Source: JANNBN01 sp031430595
Lineage (GTDB): Bacteria > Actinomycetota > Acidimicrobiia > Acidimicrobiales > JANYDT01
Assembly (NCBI GenBank): GCA_031430595.1
Contig: JANPBU010000005.1
Coordinates: forward strand, 1-14,588
DNA: 14,588 nucleotides
Reading direction: 5' to 3'
Below, in pieces: positions 5,903-13,380 of this stretch (its first letter is position 1; the number at the start of each line of letters is the position of its first letter). Both the position numbers and the translations under genes were made by a program. Under the pieces are notes generated by a model. The model saw nothing but the letters and a program-made list of their open reading frames with translations. It had not been told where the DNA came from and ran no database searches.

Positions 5903-6490
5903 ATGAGCAGCGAGCCCCCCGAACCTGTCGAGCCTTCGGAACTCGAGTCGATTCTGCAAATGGTGAGCGTCGATACCCTCGATGGTCGACCGATCCCGGC
6001 GGACCTTGCCCTCCTCTGGAAAGCCCAGCTCGACGGCGAAACCGACCTACTCGATGCATTCGAACTCGTGCTGCTCGACTCGATGACTTCTGATGACGCG
6101 CTCGAAGGCTTTGGCATCAACGATGGGGTAGAACCCGCTGCAGCAAAGGCACTTGCGTCGGTGGTGTCGACTATCGGGTTCGTTGCCGAAGCCCTCGATG
6201 GTGCCCTGCTCGGCTACTGGTTCGGGTCAACCGCAACATTGCCTCCCGTGGTGCTGTTCGACGGAAACGGTCAGCTCGAATTACTGGGGGCAACGATGGC
6301 TGAGGCGCTTATCGCCCTCAGCGACCCCGAAGATGACGAGGAAGTCGCCGAGGTAGTTGCCGGCCTCGAAGCCCTCGGAATCGTCCCCCAGGCGACCAAC
6401 CATGACGGCGTGCTCGATCGCCTTGCCGGAATCGCGGGCCCGAACGAACTGGTGCTCACTGCCTTGATTGAAGCCCGTATGCAAAAGTAG
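5903..6490 (+). CDS. Acidic protein of unknown function
   Basis: A 195-residue protein that I do not recognise. It starts MSSEPPEPVEPSELESIL after a GGGGAGA ribosome binding site at about 5889-5895. It is strongly acidic, has no cysteine, and lacks a signal peptide or clear membrane segment. The centre, VVSTIGFVAEALDGALLGYW then PPVVLFDGNGQLELLG, suggests a compact alpha/beta fold like SMI1/KNR4-type or immunity-like proteins, but this is only a structural impression. DDEEVAEVVAGLEALG is followed by a C-terminal helix. It lies 4 nt after the methyltransferase and 51 nt before htpX on the same strand. Confidence 0.8.
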   Translation: MSSEPPEPVEPSELESILQMVSVDTLDGRPIPADLALLWKAQLDGETDLLDAFELVLLDSMTSDDALEGFGINDGVEPAAAKALASVVSTIGFVAEALDGALLGYWFGSTATLPPVVLFDGNGQLELLGATMAEALIALSDPEDDEEVAEVVAGLEALGIVPQATNHDGVLDRLAGIAGPNELVLTALIEARMQK

Positions 6491-6541
6491 GCCTGCCCCA
6501 GTAGTCCCGCATCGCTTCCGAAGTATGCGACTATTAGTTGC

Positions 6542-7353
6542 ATGTCGAGTAACACAGCAAAATCTTGCCTTCTCTTGGCTGGCCTTGGCGGCTTCTTTGT
6601 CATGGTCGGTCGTCTCGTTGGTGGCCCCAGTGGGATGATCCTCGGTCTCGGCTTTGGGCTCATGACGGTGAGATGGTCGTACTGGTTCTCGGCCAAACTC
6701 GCCATCAAGTCGGCTCATGCAATCGAAGTCACCGCCGAGCAATTCCCGGAGTATCACCAGATCATGGCTGACCTCTCACAACGTGCCGGCATCCCTATGC
6801 CCCGTCTGTATGTGGCCCCAAACCCACAACCGAACGCCTTCGCAACTGGTCGCAATCCTAAGCATGCAGCCGTTTGTATAAACGAGGGAATCATCAGTGC
6901 ACTTACCTGGGAAGAACTCAGCGGCGTGCTTGCTCACGAACTCGCCCACGTGAAGAATCGCGACATTCTCACCGGGTCAATCGCCGCCGCAATTGGTACC
7001 GCGATTTCGTTCGTCGCGAACATGGCCATGTTCTTCGGCGGTGGGGAGACGACGAAGACCGTCCAAACCCAATGGCGGCCGGCGTCATCCAAATGGCTGT
7101 GAGTCGAAGCCGCGAGTACGAGGCCGACCGCGCCGCCGCTCGCCTGATGGGTGACGGCGAACCGCTGGCCCGGGCCTTGGAAAAAATCTCGATGGGCGTC
7201 GCTCGTCGCCCGGTCATGGTGAACCCGAATCAGGCAAGTGCCTACATAGCGAACCCTCTCGGCGGCCTACGAAAGATGGGCGGCGCCAGCAAACTCTTCA
7301 CAACCCACCCTCCAATGGAAGAACGAGTTGCGCGCTTACGAAACGGCGACTGA
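6542..7353 (+). pseudogene. htpX: Broken htpX: membrane zinc metalloprotease (M48)
   Basis: The first frame (6542-7102) encodes two hydrophobic N-terminal segments, PNAFATGRNP, the zinc site HELAH at 132-136, and a further membrane segment, then runs into the unrelated tail QTQWRPASSKWL and stops. The rest of HtpX continues in another frame from about 7048: DDEDRPNPMA, the third-ligand region SRSREYEADR, and the family ending LFTTHPPMEERVARL to the stop at 7353. One base is missing near 7043-7049, next to a GGGG run. Compared with the mycobacterial HtpX I recall, about 11 residues (33 nt) between NPMA and GVIQMAV are also missing, which removes most of a transmembrane helix. Loss of membrane-protein quality control by this copy is likely unless the frameshift is a sequencing error. 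A 9-bp tandem repeat, ACTGACGCA, overlaps the final stop codon. Confidence 0.85.
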
Positions 7354-7404
7354 CGCAACTGACGCAACTGAACGCTCCGCCAGCCGTAACAATTAAGCGA
7401 CCCT

Positions 7405-7968
7405 CTACTCGGTTGAGGTTCGGCAGGGCTTTCCAGCAGATGAGTCTGCGAGGGTTCGAGCTGTCGTGGCCTGTTTCGAACCCGGTTGCACAACGGCAAT
7501 CACACACGGTGTTGGTGAAAGCCGGCTGACGACCAGAACCGATACGTTCTTCGCCGGGGTTTCGCTGTTGTCTTGGTAGACAACAGGGACGATGGAACCA
7601 ATGGCTTTGCCTTTGCGCACCCGGAACTCGAACTTGTCGCCTACCGAAGCGAAGGAGGTCGTCACAGTTTCGGAGAAACGTAGTTGGGTATCTCTTTTTG
7701 CTTTGCGCAGTGTGATCGAATCACGAGCGTCGTCGTAGTCGATGATGACCGACCAACCGTCAACGCTGCCCTTACACAACTCGCTCCCAAAGTCCTCGCC
7801 GCCGCTATCAACAATCGACATGCAATTACTTTGCGCCAACGACACGAATTTGCTTGTCGCCGCAGCAGAGGTAGCGGAGGCGGTGGTTGTGCCGACGAGC
7901 CCGACGATCACAGCCGTCGCCCCCACAAGGCGACCAATACGAAGACACAGTTCGCGACCCACGTTCAT
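7405..7968 (-). CDS. Secreted protein of unknown function
   Basis: A 187-residue protein with an N-terminal signal peptide: basic MNVGRELCLRIGR, a hydrophobic core LVGATAVIVGLVG, and a likely cleavage near residues 28-36 (TTASATSA). The mature part holds four cysteines (in SNCMS, ELCKG, TPCVIAV and KPCRT) that could form two disulfides outside the membrane. FEFRVRKGKAIGSIVPVVY resembles a strand pattern in small periplasmic proteins of alphaproteobacteria that I recall, but I would not assign a function. Its ATG overlaps the stop of yajQ by one base (TGATG), so the two genes are translationally coupled. It converges on the broken htpX. Confidence 0.78.
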   Translation of the reverse strand: MNVGRELCLRIGRLVGATAVIVGLVGTTTASATSAAATSKFVSLAQSNCMSIVDSGGEDFGSELCKGSVDGWSVIIDYDDARDSITLRKAKRDTQLRFSETVTTSFASVGDKFEFRVRKGKAIGSIVPVVYQDNSETPAKNVSVLVVSRLSPTPCVIAVVQPGSKQATTARTLADSSAGKPCRTSTE

Positions 7969-8456
7969 CAGTCCCGGAAGTTCTTGAACTGAAGCGGAAG
8001 TTCGAAGTCGTGGTCTTTCAGTGCGGCAATGGCGGTCTGTAACTCGTCACGCTTTTTTCCGGTAACCCGAATAACTTCACCGAGGGTCGAGCTCTGAATG
8101 CCCTTAATGCCAGCCTCTTTCAGGAAACGATTGATTTCCTTCGCCTTATCGCTCGCAATACCTTCCTTCAAGGTGAGAACTTGGCGAGCGGTACCCCGAG
8201 TTGCCTCTTCCACCTTGCCGTATTCAAGCGTTTTCAACGAGAGATTGCGTTTCACAAATTTCTCTTCAATCACCTGGAGCAGAGCTTTGAGGCGATCTTC
8301 CGAAGCGGAAGCAATCGTGATTTTCTCGCCAACATGATCGATCGACGAGCCGGTGTCTTTAAAGTCGAACCGGGTCACGATCTCTCGAGTGGCCTGATCG
8401 ATGGCGTTCTTGACTTCCTGTTGGTCGATTTCGGAAACGACGTCAAAAGTGGGCAT
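7968..8456 (-). CDS. yajQ: YajQ-family nucleotide/cyclic-di-GMP-binding protein
   Basis: A 162-residue protein of normal length for the UPF0234/YajQ family. It opens with the hallmark MPTFDVVSEIDQQEVKNA followed by REIVTRFDFKDT, and ends with LQTAIAALKDHDFELPLQF and NFRD. Members have two ferredoxin-like domains and bind nucleic acids or nucleotides; in Xanthomonas a homologue binds cyclic di-GMP and works with a transcription factor. It is cytoplasmic. The gene starts 28 bp from, and diverges from, tRNA-Tyr, and is the first gene of a two-gene unit with the secreted protein. Confidence 0.95.
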   Translation of the reverse strand: MPTFDVVSEIDQQEVKNAIDQATREIVTRFDFKDTGSSIDHVGEKITIASASEDRLKALLQVIEEKFVKRNLSLKTLEYGKVEEATRGTARQVLTLKEGIASDKAKEINRFLKEAGIKGIQSSTLGEVIRVTGKKRDELQTAIAALKDHDFELPLQFKNFRD

Positions 8457-8484
8457 GGAACGAGGCTAATCTCTTCCCCGTCTC

Positions 8485-8565
8485 GGGTCGGTACCCAAGC
8501 GGCCAACGGGGGCAGACTGTAAATCTGCTGCGAGAGCTTCGAAGGTTCAAATCCTTCCCGGCCCA
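8485..8565 (+). tRNA. tRNA-Tyr (anticodon GTA)
   Basis: The acceptor stem GGGTCGG (8485-8491) pairs with CCGGCCC (8558-8564), discriminator A8565. The anticodon stem GCAGA/TCTGC (8512-8516 and 8524-8528) holds anticodon GTA at 8519-8521. The T arm is GAAGG-TTCAAAT-CCTTC. The variable arm is long, as expected for bacterial tRNA-Tyr. CCA is not encoded. Confidence 0.95.
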
Positions 8566-8572
8566 CCGAGAT

Positions 8573-8600
8573 CTGATGCCTGGCTTCGGCCAGGCATCAG
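8573..8600 (+). terminator. Perfect 12-bp hairpin with a UUCG loop after tRNA-Tyr
   Basis: CTGATGCCTGGC pairs with GCCAGGCATCAG around a TTCG tetraloop (C(UUCG)G, unusually stable). It lies 8 bp after the tRNA. No T-run follows; instead GGCCATTTCC occurs twice. It is probably a terminator or a 3' processing barrier. Confidence 0.65.
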
Positions 8601-8647
8601 CCATTTCCGGCCATTTCCGCCATCTGGCTGGCTTCCGGCTGCCTATT

Positions 8648-8716
8648 GATTCGTTCCGTAATGAAACTCATCCGCTCGACCACTCGCTCGACCACTCGAT
8701 CATTACGGAATGAATC
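8648..8716. repeat. 17-bp inverted repeat enclosing a 12-bp tandem duplication
   Basis: GATTCGTTCCGTAATGA (8648-8664) is matched by TCATTACGGAATGAATC (8700-8716), 16 of 17 paired. The 35-nt interior contains CGCTCGACCACT twice in tandem (8673-8696). It lies one base before the stop codon region of the acetyltransferase gene, so it may end that minus-strand transcript or be a tiny non-autonomous repeat. Confidence 0.6.
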
Positions 8717-8717
8717 G

Positions 8718-9233
8718 CTATGGGGCGAAAAGTCGTTGCATCAAGGTGATGTCGATCCACCGACCAAACTTTCGCCCAACCTCACGTTCAACACCCACCA
8801 CCTCAAACCCGCGGCTGGCATGCAAACGAATGGAAGCCTCGTGGCCAGCGAGAATTCGGGCCATACAAGAATGGAACCCCGACTCCTCGGCCAGATGCAG
8901 AACATTGTCGAGCATCAACCGACCGAGCCCACGACTTTGATGTTCGCGGCTCACGTACACCGAATTCTCGACCGTGGTCGAATATCCGGGGCGGCTGCGA
9001 TAAGGCGAAATCGACGCGTAACCGAGGACAGACTCAAGGCCCGTGGCCGGATCATCTTCAACGGCAACGATCGCGCCATGGGCACCTTGATGTGCCTCGA
9101 TCCACTGATGTTGGGCTGCGAGAGTGCGGGAAACGAGATCCATGGTGACGGTCGAATCAAGCACTTCGATGTTGTAAATCTGGCGGATGGCCTCAGCGTC
9201 GCTCATCGTCACAGGTCGAGTTCGCACGGTCAT
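8718..9233 (-). CDS. GNAT-family N-acetyltransferase, phosphinothricin-acetyltransferase-like
   Basis: A 171-residue acetyl-CoA-dependent acetyltransferase. It starts MTVRTRPVTMSDAEAIRQIY, typical of the Pat/MddA-type GNAT group. IEVLDSTVTMDL corresponds to the 'N..v..t.atfe' region, GYASISPYRSRPGYSTTVEN to the beta4-beta5 region, and QSRGLGRLML to motif A for acetyl-CoA binding. The ending RKFGRWIDITLMQRL corresponds to the family's 'GrkfGrW.D...mq' signature. The substrate may be an amino acid analogue such as methionine sulfoximine or phosphinothricin, but this is not shown by sequence. I use the ATG at 9233; an earlier in-frame start at 9338 would add 35 residues with no family match. Confidence 0.88.
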   Translation of the reverse strand: MTVRTRPVTMSDAEAIRQIYNIEVLDSTVTMDLVSRTLAAQHQWIEAHQGAHGAIVAVEDDPATGLESVLGYASISPYRSRPGYSTTVENSVYVSREHQSRGLGRLMLDNVLHLAEESGFHSCMARILAGHEASIRLHASRGFEVVGVEREVGRKFGRWIDITLMQRLFAP

Positions 9234-9669
9234 GCTGGCCACAATATCTGGCAGGGCTGGCAGTTCCGATGATCCGTGTTTTGGCACAACAATTCGAAAG
9301 TCTTCACCACCAATTCGGCACGGGTGGAAGCCAGGCATAGAATTATCGTGTGACTACTTACGTATTCAACATCGACCCTCAGACTTCATGGTCTGTCAAA
9401 CTCGTTCCAAGGTGACGAACATGTTGGAAAGGCTTGCTGGTCGTGAAGTTAAACCGATCCGGCAGGTTCTCGTCGAGGAGGAAGCCCCTCATGCCACATG
9501 TTGAAAAGTGAAGTGGTTCCCCATAAGTCTTGATTTGTACGACACCCTAGGACCGCGAAACACGGTGTGCGCGCATACGTTCTTCCAACCTCGAGCGGTT
9601 CGGGTGACCGGGGCCTTATGGCCGTACCGGCAATAGTTCAGTGATACGTATCCGATGCAAAGGGATAGG
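9234..9669. other. 436-bp stretch without a supported gene
   Basis: Short frames exist, for example a plus-strand one ending LAGREVKPIRQVLVEEEAPH near 9504, but none has a start with a ribosome binding site or a family I recognise. It lies between the divergent-side start of the acetyltransferase gene and the end of vapC. It may contain the acetyltransferase promoter and decayed sequence. Confidence 0.5.
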
Positions 9670-10086
9670 TCACAATACGGTTCCTTTGGGAACGACCCAG
9701 GTTGTCTGCTGCCTCGTTATCGATGCGATCCGGTCAAAATCGCTGTTGTAGTGCAACAAGATCAATCCGTAGGTTTCAGCACAAGCTGCGACAATGAGGT
9801 CAGGGAGGGTGACACTTCGATGCTGCGACATTGCAGCAAGTTTTCCTTGTACCTCAAGGGCCCGTTCCATGATTGCTTCAGTCAACGCAACTCGTGGCAT
9901 GCCATTCAATGCGAAAGCCAGCGACTCGTACCCTGAAGGGTTGCGGGCTGAAAACAACAATTCAAGGTCAATGATCGAACATGTCGCAATGCGGCCGGAA
10001 AGTAGCAGCGGCTCCACCACCGCTCGAACTTCAGGACGTGTGTCGCGTCGTGTCAGAGCACTTTTATCAGCCAAAAACTCGGCCAC
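9670..10086 (-). CDS. vapC: VapC-family PIN-domain ribonuclease toxin
   Basis: A 138-residue PIN-domain protein. The metal-binding acidic residues are in place: D7 in FLADKSAL, E42 in IIDLELL, D96 in TLPDLIVAA, and D116/D118 in LHYNSDFDRIA. It should cut RNA (often tRNA or rRNA in characterised VapCs) when free of its antitoxin. It starts with GTG, which overlaps the vapB stop by one base (TAGTG), giving tight coupling. The length is normal and no damage is visible. Confidence 0.93.
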   Translation of the reverse strand: MAEFLADKSALTRRDTRPEVRAVVEPLLLSGRIATCSIIDLELLFSARNPSGYESLAFALNGMPRVALTEAIMERALEVQGKLAAMSQHRSVTLPDLIVAACAETYGLILLHYNSDFDRIASITRQQTTWVVPKGTVL

Positions 10087-10307
10087 TATTTACTCCAAGC
10101 GTTTGCCATTGTCTCGGCGTCGCCCAGGTCGAGTGTGTCACCCATAAAGAGAATCTCGACAAGACGTCGACGCTTATCAGCGCTGATCACTTCATCAAGT
10201 GCCGCCTCAACGGTGTCAGTCAGCGAAGTCGTTCCTAGAAGACCCTTCGCAAGTGCAACCTTCTCGAAGTCAATCTCAAATGATGTCTTTTTGCGCGTCA
10301 GCCCCAT
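10086..10307 (-). CDS. vapB: VapB-family antitoxin
   Basis: A 73-residue antitoxin. The N-terminal SFEIDFEKVALAKGLLGT, then TSLTDTVEAALDEVI, follows the VapB ribbon-helix-helix pattern 'T...id..l...a...lGt.t..dTV..Al.e', and the C-terminal third LGDAETMANAW would bind the toxin groove. The ATG at 10307 has no clear Shine-Dalgarno, so a leaderless transcript is possible. GATAG-type inverted sites lie 26-59 bp upstream. Confidence 0.88.
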   Translation of the reverse strand: MGLTRKKTSFEIDFEKVALAKGLLGTTSLTDTVEAALDEVISADKRRRLVEILFMGDTLDLGDAETMANAWSK

Positions 10308-10332
10308 TGGGCAAGAATAGCAACGAGAAATA

Positions 10333-10366
10333 CTATCGGATAGCAGAATCTTCGCAATTGGCTATC
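10333..10366. promoter_or_regulatory. Possible vapBC operator with GATAGC/GCTATC half-sites
   Basis: CTATC-G-GATAG (10333-10343) is a perfect short palindrome. Its GATAGC half is repeated inverted as GCTATC at 10361-10366, 22 bp between half-site starts. The position, just upstream of vapB, suits autoregulation by VapB. It is inferred from symmetry only. Confidence 0.35.
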
Positions 10367-10384
10367 TTGAACTACCTGGTGGTG

Positions 10385-11239
10385 CTATTCGAGGGTGAGT
10401 TCGGCGGCTTCAACGCAGTTTGCAAGAAGGGTCGCAACGGTCATCGGGCCAACACCGCCAGGCACGGGCGTGATCCACGAAGCGATTTCTTTGGCTGAAT
10501 CGAATTCGACGTCGCCGACATCACCCTTGCGACCCTCGACCTTGTTGAAACCGCAATCGACCACAATGGCCCCTGGCTTGATCCAATCGCCCTTGACGAT
10601 TTCCGCTTTGCCAACCGCTGCAACGACGATGTCGGCCTGGCGACAAATTGACGCCAATTCAACCGTACGAGAGTGAGCGATCGTTACTGTGCAGTGCTTT
10701 TGCAACAACAAGAGTGCCATTGGCTTACCAACGATGACTGACCGTCCGATCACGACTGCGTTTTTACCGGTCAGGTTGATTCCGGCATGGTCGAGCAACT
10801 TGATAACCCCCCATGGTGTCGCACAACGAAACCCAGGAAGGTCAGCAACAAGGCGGCCCAGCGACGCCGGGGTAATACCGTCAACATCTTTCTCAGCCCC
10901 GAGCGTCAGCAGCGCCTCGTGTTCATCGAGGTGGGGGGGAAGCGGGTGCTGAATCAATACCCCGTGTACAGATGGATCAGCATTGAGTGCGCGAATGTGT
11001 TCGATGAGTGCGGCCTGGGTCGTGTGCTCGTTGGCCTCCCACACTCCACTCAGCATGCCGGCTTCCTCGGCCCAGCGACGCTTCATGCGCACATATGACA
11101 AGCTCGCGGGGTCTTGCGCCGCCACAATTGCTTCAAGCTTCGGCACCAGGCCGTGCTCAGCCAAAGCAGCCACTCGAACCTTGAGTTCGTCACGAAGGGT
11201 TCGAGAAAGAGCAAGGCCATCGAGCAACGAAGCGGTCAT
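10385..11239 (-). CDS. folD: Bifunctional methylenetetrahydrofolate dehydrogenase / cyclohydrolase
   Basis: A 284-residue FolD, full length. It interconverts 5,10-methylene-, methenyl- and 10-formyl-tetrahydrofolate with NADP in the cytoplasm, supplying one-carbon units for purines and formyl-Met-tRNA. Catalytic residues are visible: Y49 and K53 in SYVRMKRRW, Q97 in VLIQHPLPPHL, and D120 in KDVDGITP. The Rossmann part is GKNAVVIGRSVIVGKPMALL at 158-177, and the C-terminal signature is PVPGGVGPMTVATLL. The ATG at 11239 gives the standard N-terminus MTASLLDGLAL. It lies 77 bp downstream of the vapB start on the same strand. Confidence 0.97.
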   Translation of the reverse strand: MTASLLDGLALSRTLRDELKVRVAALAEHGLVPKLEAIVAAQDPASLSYVRMKRRWAEEAGMLSGVWEANEHTTQAALIEHIRALNADPSVHGVLIQHPLPPHLDEHEALLTLGAEKDVDGITPASLGRLVADLPGFRCATPWGVIKLLDHAGINLTGKNAVVIGRSVIVGKPMALLLLQKHCTVTIAHSRTVELASICRQADIVVAAVGKAEIVKGDWIKPGAIVVDCGFNKVEGRKGDVGDVEFDSAKEIASWITPVPGGVGPMTVATLLANCVEAAELTLE

Positions 11240-11462
11240 GTTTCTAACGTACTTGGATTTGCGCCTGGGTCACTCGCCCCGGACCCGGCTCGTCAGAGAC
11301 CAAACAGGCAACGATCAAAATTTGCCGGTGTTGAGTAAATGCATACGACGGGCTGCATTTCGCTCAAAAGTCAGAATTGACTACCTCCCGACGTTGCAGT
11401 CGCCATCCGTGCGCAAAAACTGCCAAATGGGCGCTGGTCGGTGAACTAAGGTCTGATCTGTC

Positions 11463-11535
11463 GCCCTCTTAGCTCAGTCGGTAGAGCATTTCCATGGTAA
11501 GGAAAAGGTCGTCGGTTCGATTCCGACAGAGGGCT
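11463..11535 (+). tRNA. tRNA-Thr (anticodon GGT)
   Basis: The acceptor stem GCCCTCT (11463-11469) pairs with AGAGGGC (11528-11534), discriminator T11535. The anticodon stem TTTCC/GGAAA holds loop ATGGTAA with anticodon GGT at 11496-11498. The T arm is GTCGG-TTCGATT-CCGAC. CCA is not encoded. Confidence 0.95.
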
Positions 11536-11575
11536 CTCAAACCTCGGTGTTCGCTCAACCCGTAATGTGTAGGCG

Positions 11576-13147
11576 ATGCAAGTTCAACGTTCTGGCCAAG
11601 AGGCGAGCAGGCGGGGCGCGAGAGCAACGCTGGTTTCGTTCGCCGCCGTATTGCTCTCCCTCAGCGGCTGCACATCTGGTTCGCTGCCCACGACTTCGAT
11701 TGTGGCTCTACCCCCACTCAGCAAAACGACGTTGTTTGGCTGGCTCGCCGACAAGCCAGCGGTCGAAGCGCTTCGCGTCCGGAAGTCGACGGTTGCGCCC
11801 GACAGCAGATTCGGCCAAATGATCGCTGAACCCGGCACGCCCGCCACACTGTTCGAGAACACAATCACGAACACAGACCCCCGCTACCTTCGCATCGCTG
11901 GCATTCGGTCAGCCGAACTCGTTCATGCCGCACTGACCTCTAGCCAACTCGACCGACTCAGCCAGGCCTGTCTGAGTCGAGACATCGACAGAAGCTTTGG
12001 GTGCCCAGCAAGTCATCTGAGTTTCGACACCAGCTTTGTTGTCGACAACTTCGACCTCGGCCGCGCAACTGAAAATTTCTCGTCCTCGTTTGCGACGTCG
12101 CTCGCAGCGCTCATCGACGGTGGTGGACTCGAGCGAACCATTCCCGCAACGGCTATTTCTTCCCTCACCGACTTTGCGACATGGCGCGCCGGGAAATTTC
12201 GGCCGATAGCGATTTTCCCTAACGAAACCGATGGGCAAAGCACTTACAAGATCGCATGGTCTGGCGACGGTTCGCTTTTAGCGACGACAACCTACAAGAC
12301 GATCGAACTTCGTCAACTGCAGACTGGGAAGAGCAAGACATTCCGAACCGACAACGAGTACTACCCGAGCGTGGGCCTTTCGCCAGATGGAAGCCGGTTG
12401 GTTGGTGTGTCTGAACGTTCAGTTACCGTGTGGGACACCAAGACGAACAAGGTGGTCTTTTCCCAAAGCTTCACACCTCGTAGCAATGCGACGTCACGCT
12501 TGAGCACCGGTGAAATGTCGGCCCCCTGGTCTCCCGACGGCAAATGGCTGATAACTGAAGCCGGTCTCGATACCATCGTATGGAACACCGCAACGTGGAA
12601 ACCGCACCACACCCGGCCAGCGGCAAGTGAAGCGGCGTGGTCGGCTGATTCTCAACGCTACGTACTCATTGGGGTCGATAATCGACCGATCAGTGCCGAA
12701 ATTTACGAGAAGGAAACAGCGGCGGCGGCAGGTGTCGACGAGACCTCCGAACTCAACACCACGGTGTTCGGGATTTCGTCAGGCGAGGTCGAAGCCGCGT
12801 TATCAGGCCCGTATCGCAGCGGTCGGTGGGTAACCGGCGGAGTGAAGATCTTGCTGTCGACAACATCACTTGACTTGGGTGACTCGCAATCTGCGGCTTG
12901 GTCGCTGGATGAATTAGGCGATCCTTCGGTGGTTGAACTTCAAGTCGGCAGTCGAGTTGACCGTTTTTCCGCTGATGGCACGTTGGGCGTAGTCGAGGGT
13001 CGGGTCATCGATCTTGCTACCGGAGGTGCGCTTGAGCCAACCATGTTCCTGGAGTGCTGTTCCAATGTCGCAGACTGGTCACCAGACGGTCACCTGTTTG
13101 CAATCGTTAACGACGCGGCCCTCTTCATCTTCGCTGACGAGCCCTAG
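11576..13147 (+). CDS. Lipoprotein with WD40/PD40-like beta-propeller repeats
   Basis: A 523-residue exported protein. The N-terminus has a basic stretch (RRGAR), a hydrophobic core, and the lipobox LSGC with C32 as the lipidated cysteine. Propeller blades are recognised by recurring WSPDG-type turns: IAWSGDGSLLATTTY, VGLSPDGSRLVGVS with VTVWDTKTNKVV, APWSPDGKWLITEA with TIVWNT, EAAWSADSQRYVLIG, and VADWSPDGHLFAIVN at the C-terminus. The region between the lipobox and the first blade (about 35-215) is not recognised. It probably displays a ligand- or protein-binding propeller on the outer face of the membrane; no enzyme motif is seen. It sits between tRNA-Thr and tRNA-Met. The ATG is 40 nt after the tRNA and has only a weak ribosome binding site. 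Confidence 0.85.
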   Translation: MQVQRSGQEASRRGARATLVSFAAVLLSLSGCTSGSLPTTSIVALPPLSKTTLFGWLADKPAVEALRVRKSTVAPDSRFGQMIAEPGTPATLFENTITNTDPRYLRIAGIRSAELVHAALTSSQLDRLSQACLSRDIDRSFGCPASHLSFDTSFVVDNFDLGRATENFSSSFATSLAALIDGGGLERTIPATAISSLTDFATWRAGKFRPIAIFPNETDGQSTYKIAWSGDGSLLATTTYKTIELRQLQTGKSKTFRTDNEYYPSVGLSPDGSRLVGVSERSVTVWDTKTNKVVFSQSFTPRSNATSRLSTGEMSAPWSPDGKWLITEAGLDTIVWNTATWKPHHTRPAASEAAWSADSQRYVLIGVDNRPISAEIYEKETAAAAGVDETSELNTTVFGISSGEVEAALSGPYRSGRWVTGGVKILLSTTSLDLGDSQSAAWSLDELGDPSVVELQVGSRVDRFSADGTLGVVEGRVIDLATGGALEPTMFLECCSNVADWSPDGHLFAIVNDAALFIFADEP

Positions 13148-13236
13148 CGGGCCGGAATTCGTTCAGCAGCCCCGTTGGCGTCATGTACGCTTCTTCGGCT
13201 CATAGGCTTGCCTGTGGGCATGAGTTGTCTCGTCTC

Positions 13237-13313
13237 GGCGGTGTAGCTCAGCTGGTTAGAGCGCACGACTCATAATCGTGAGGTCGTCGGATCGAGTCCG
13301 ACCACCGCTACCA
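13237..13313 (+). tRNA. tRNA-Met (anticodon CAT), elongator type
   Basis: The acceptor stem GGCGGTG (13237-13243) pairs with CACCGCT (13303-13309); its first pair is G-U. The anticodon stem CACGA/TCGTG holds CAT at 13271-13273. It lacks the three G-C pairs of initiator tRNA, and the arm matches typical elongator tRNA-Met. CCA is encoded (13311-13313). A tRNA-Ile2 with modified CAT cannot be fully excluded from sequence. Confidence 0.92.
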
Positions 13314-13380
13314 AATAAGTCAATTTAAAGCTACACACTCACTCTTTTAACTAAACACTTCACTTCGAGGATCGATTCAC
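13314..13380 (+). promoter_or_regulatory. tuf 5' untranslated region with ribosome binding site
   Basis: This 67-bp gap between tRNA-Met and tuf is very poor in G and rich in A, C and T until GAGGA at 13367-13371, nine bases before the ATG. The low-structure leader suits high translation. No terminator separates tRNA-Met from tuf, so a joint transcript is plausible. Confidence 0.65.

Noticed and set aside
5275..6120. A 281-codon minus-strand frame opposite the methyltransferase and the acidic protein
   Set aside because: It overlaps two well-supported genes, has a low-complexity Ser/Arg composition and no recognisable family or ribosome binding site.
7043..7050. Programmed -1 frameshifting as an explanation for the split htpX
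   Set aside because: There is no canonical X-XXY-YYZ slippery heptamer or evident downstream structure, and the additional missing helix fits gene decay better.
9340..9504. Short plus-strand frame ending LAGREVKPIRQVLVEEEAPH
   Set aside because: No start with a ribosome binding site, no recognisable domain, and composition does not separate it from non-coding sequence.
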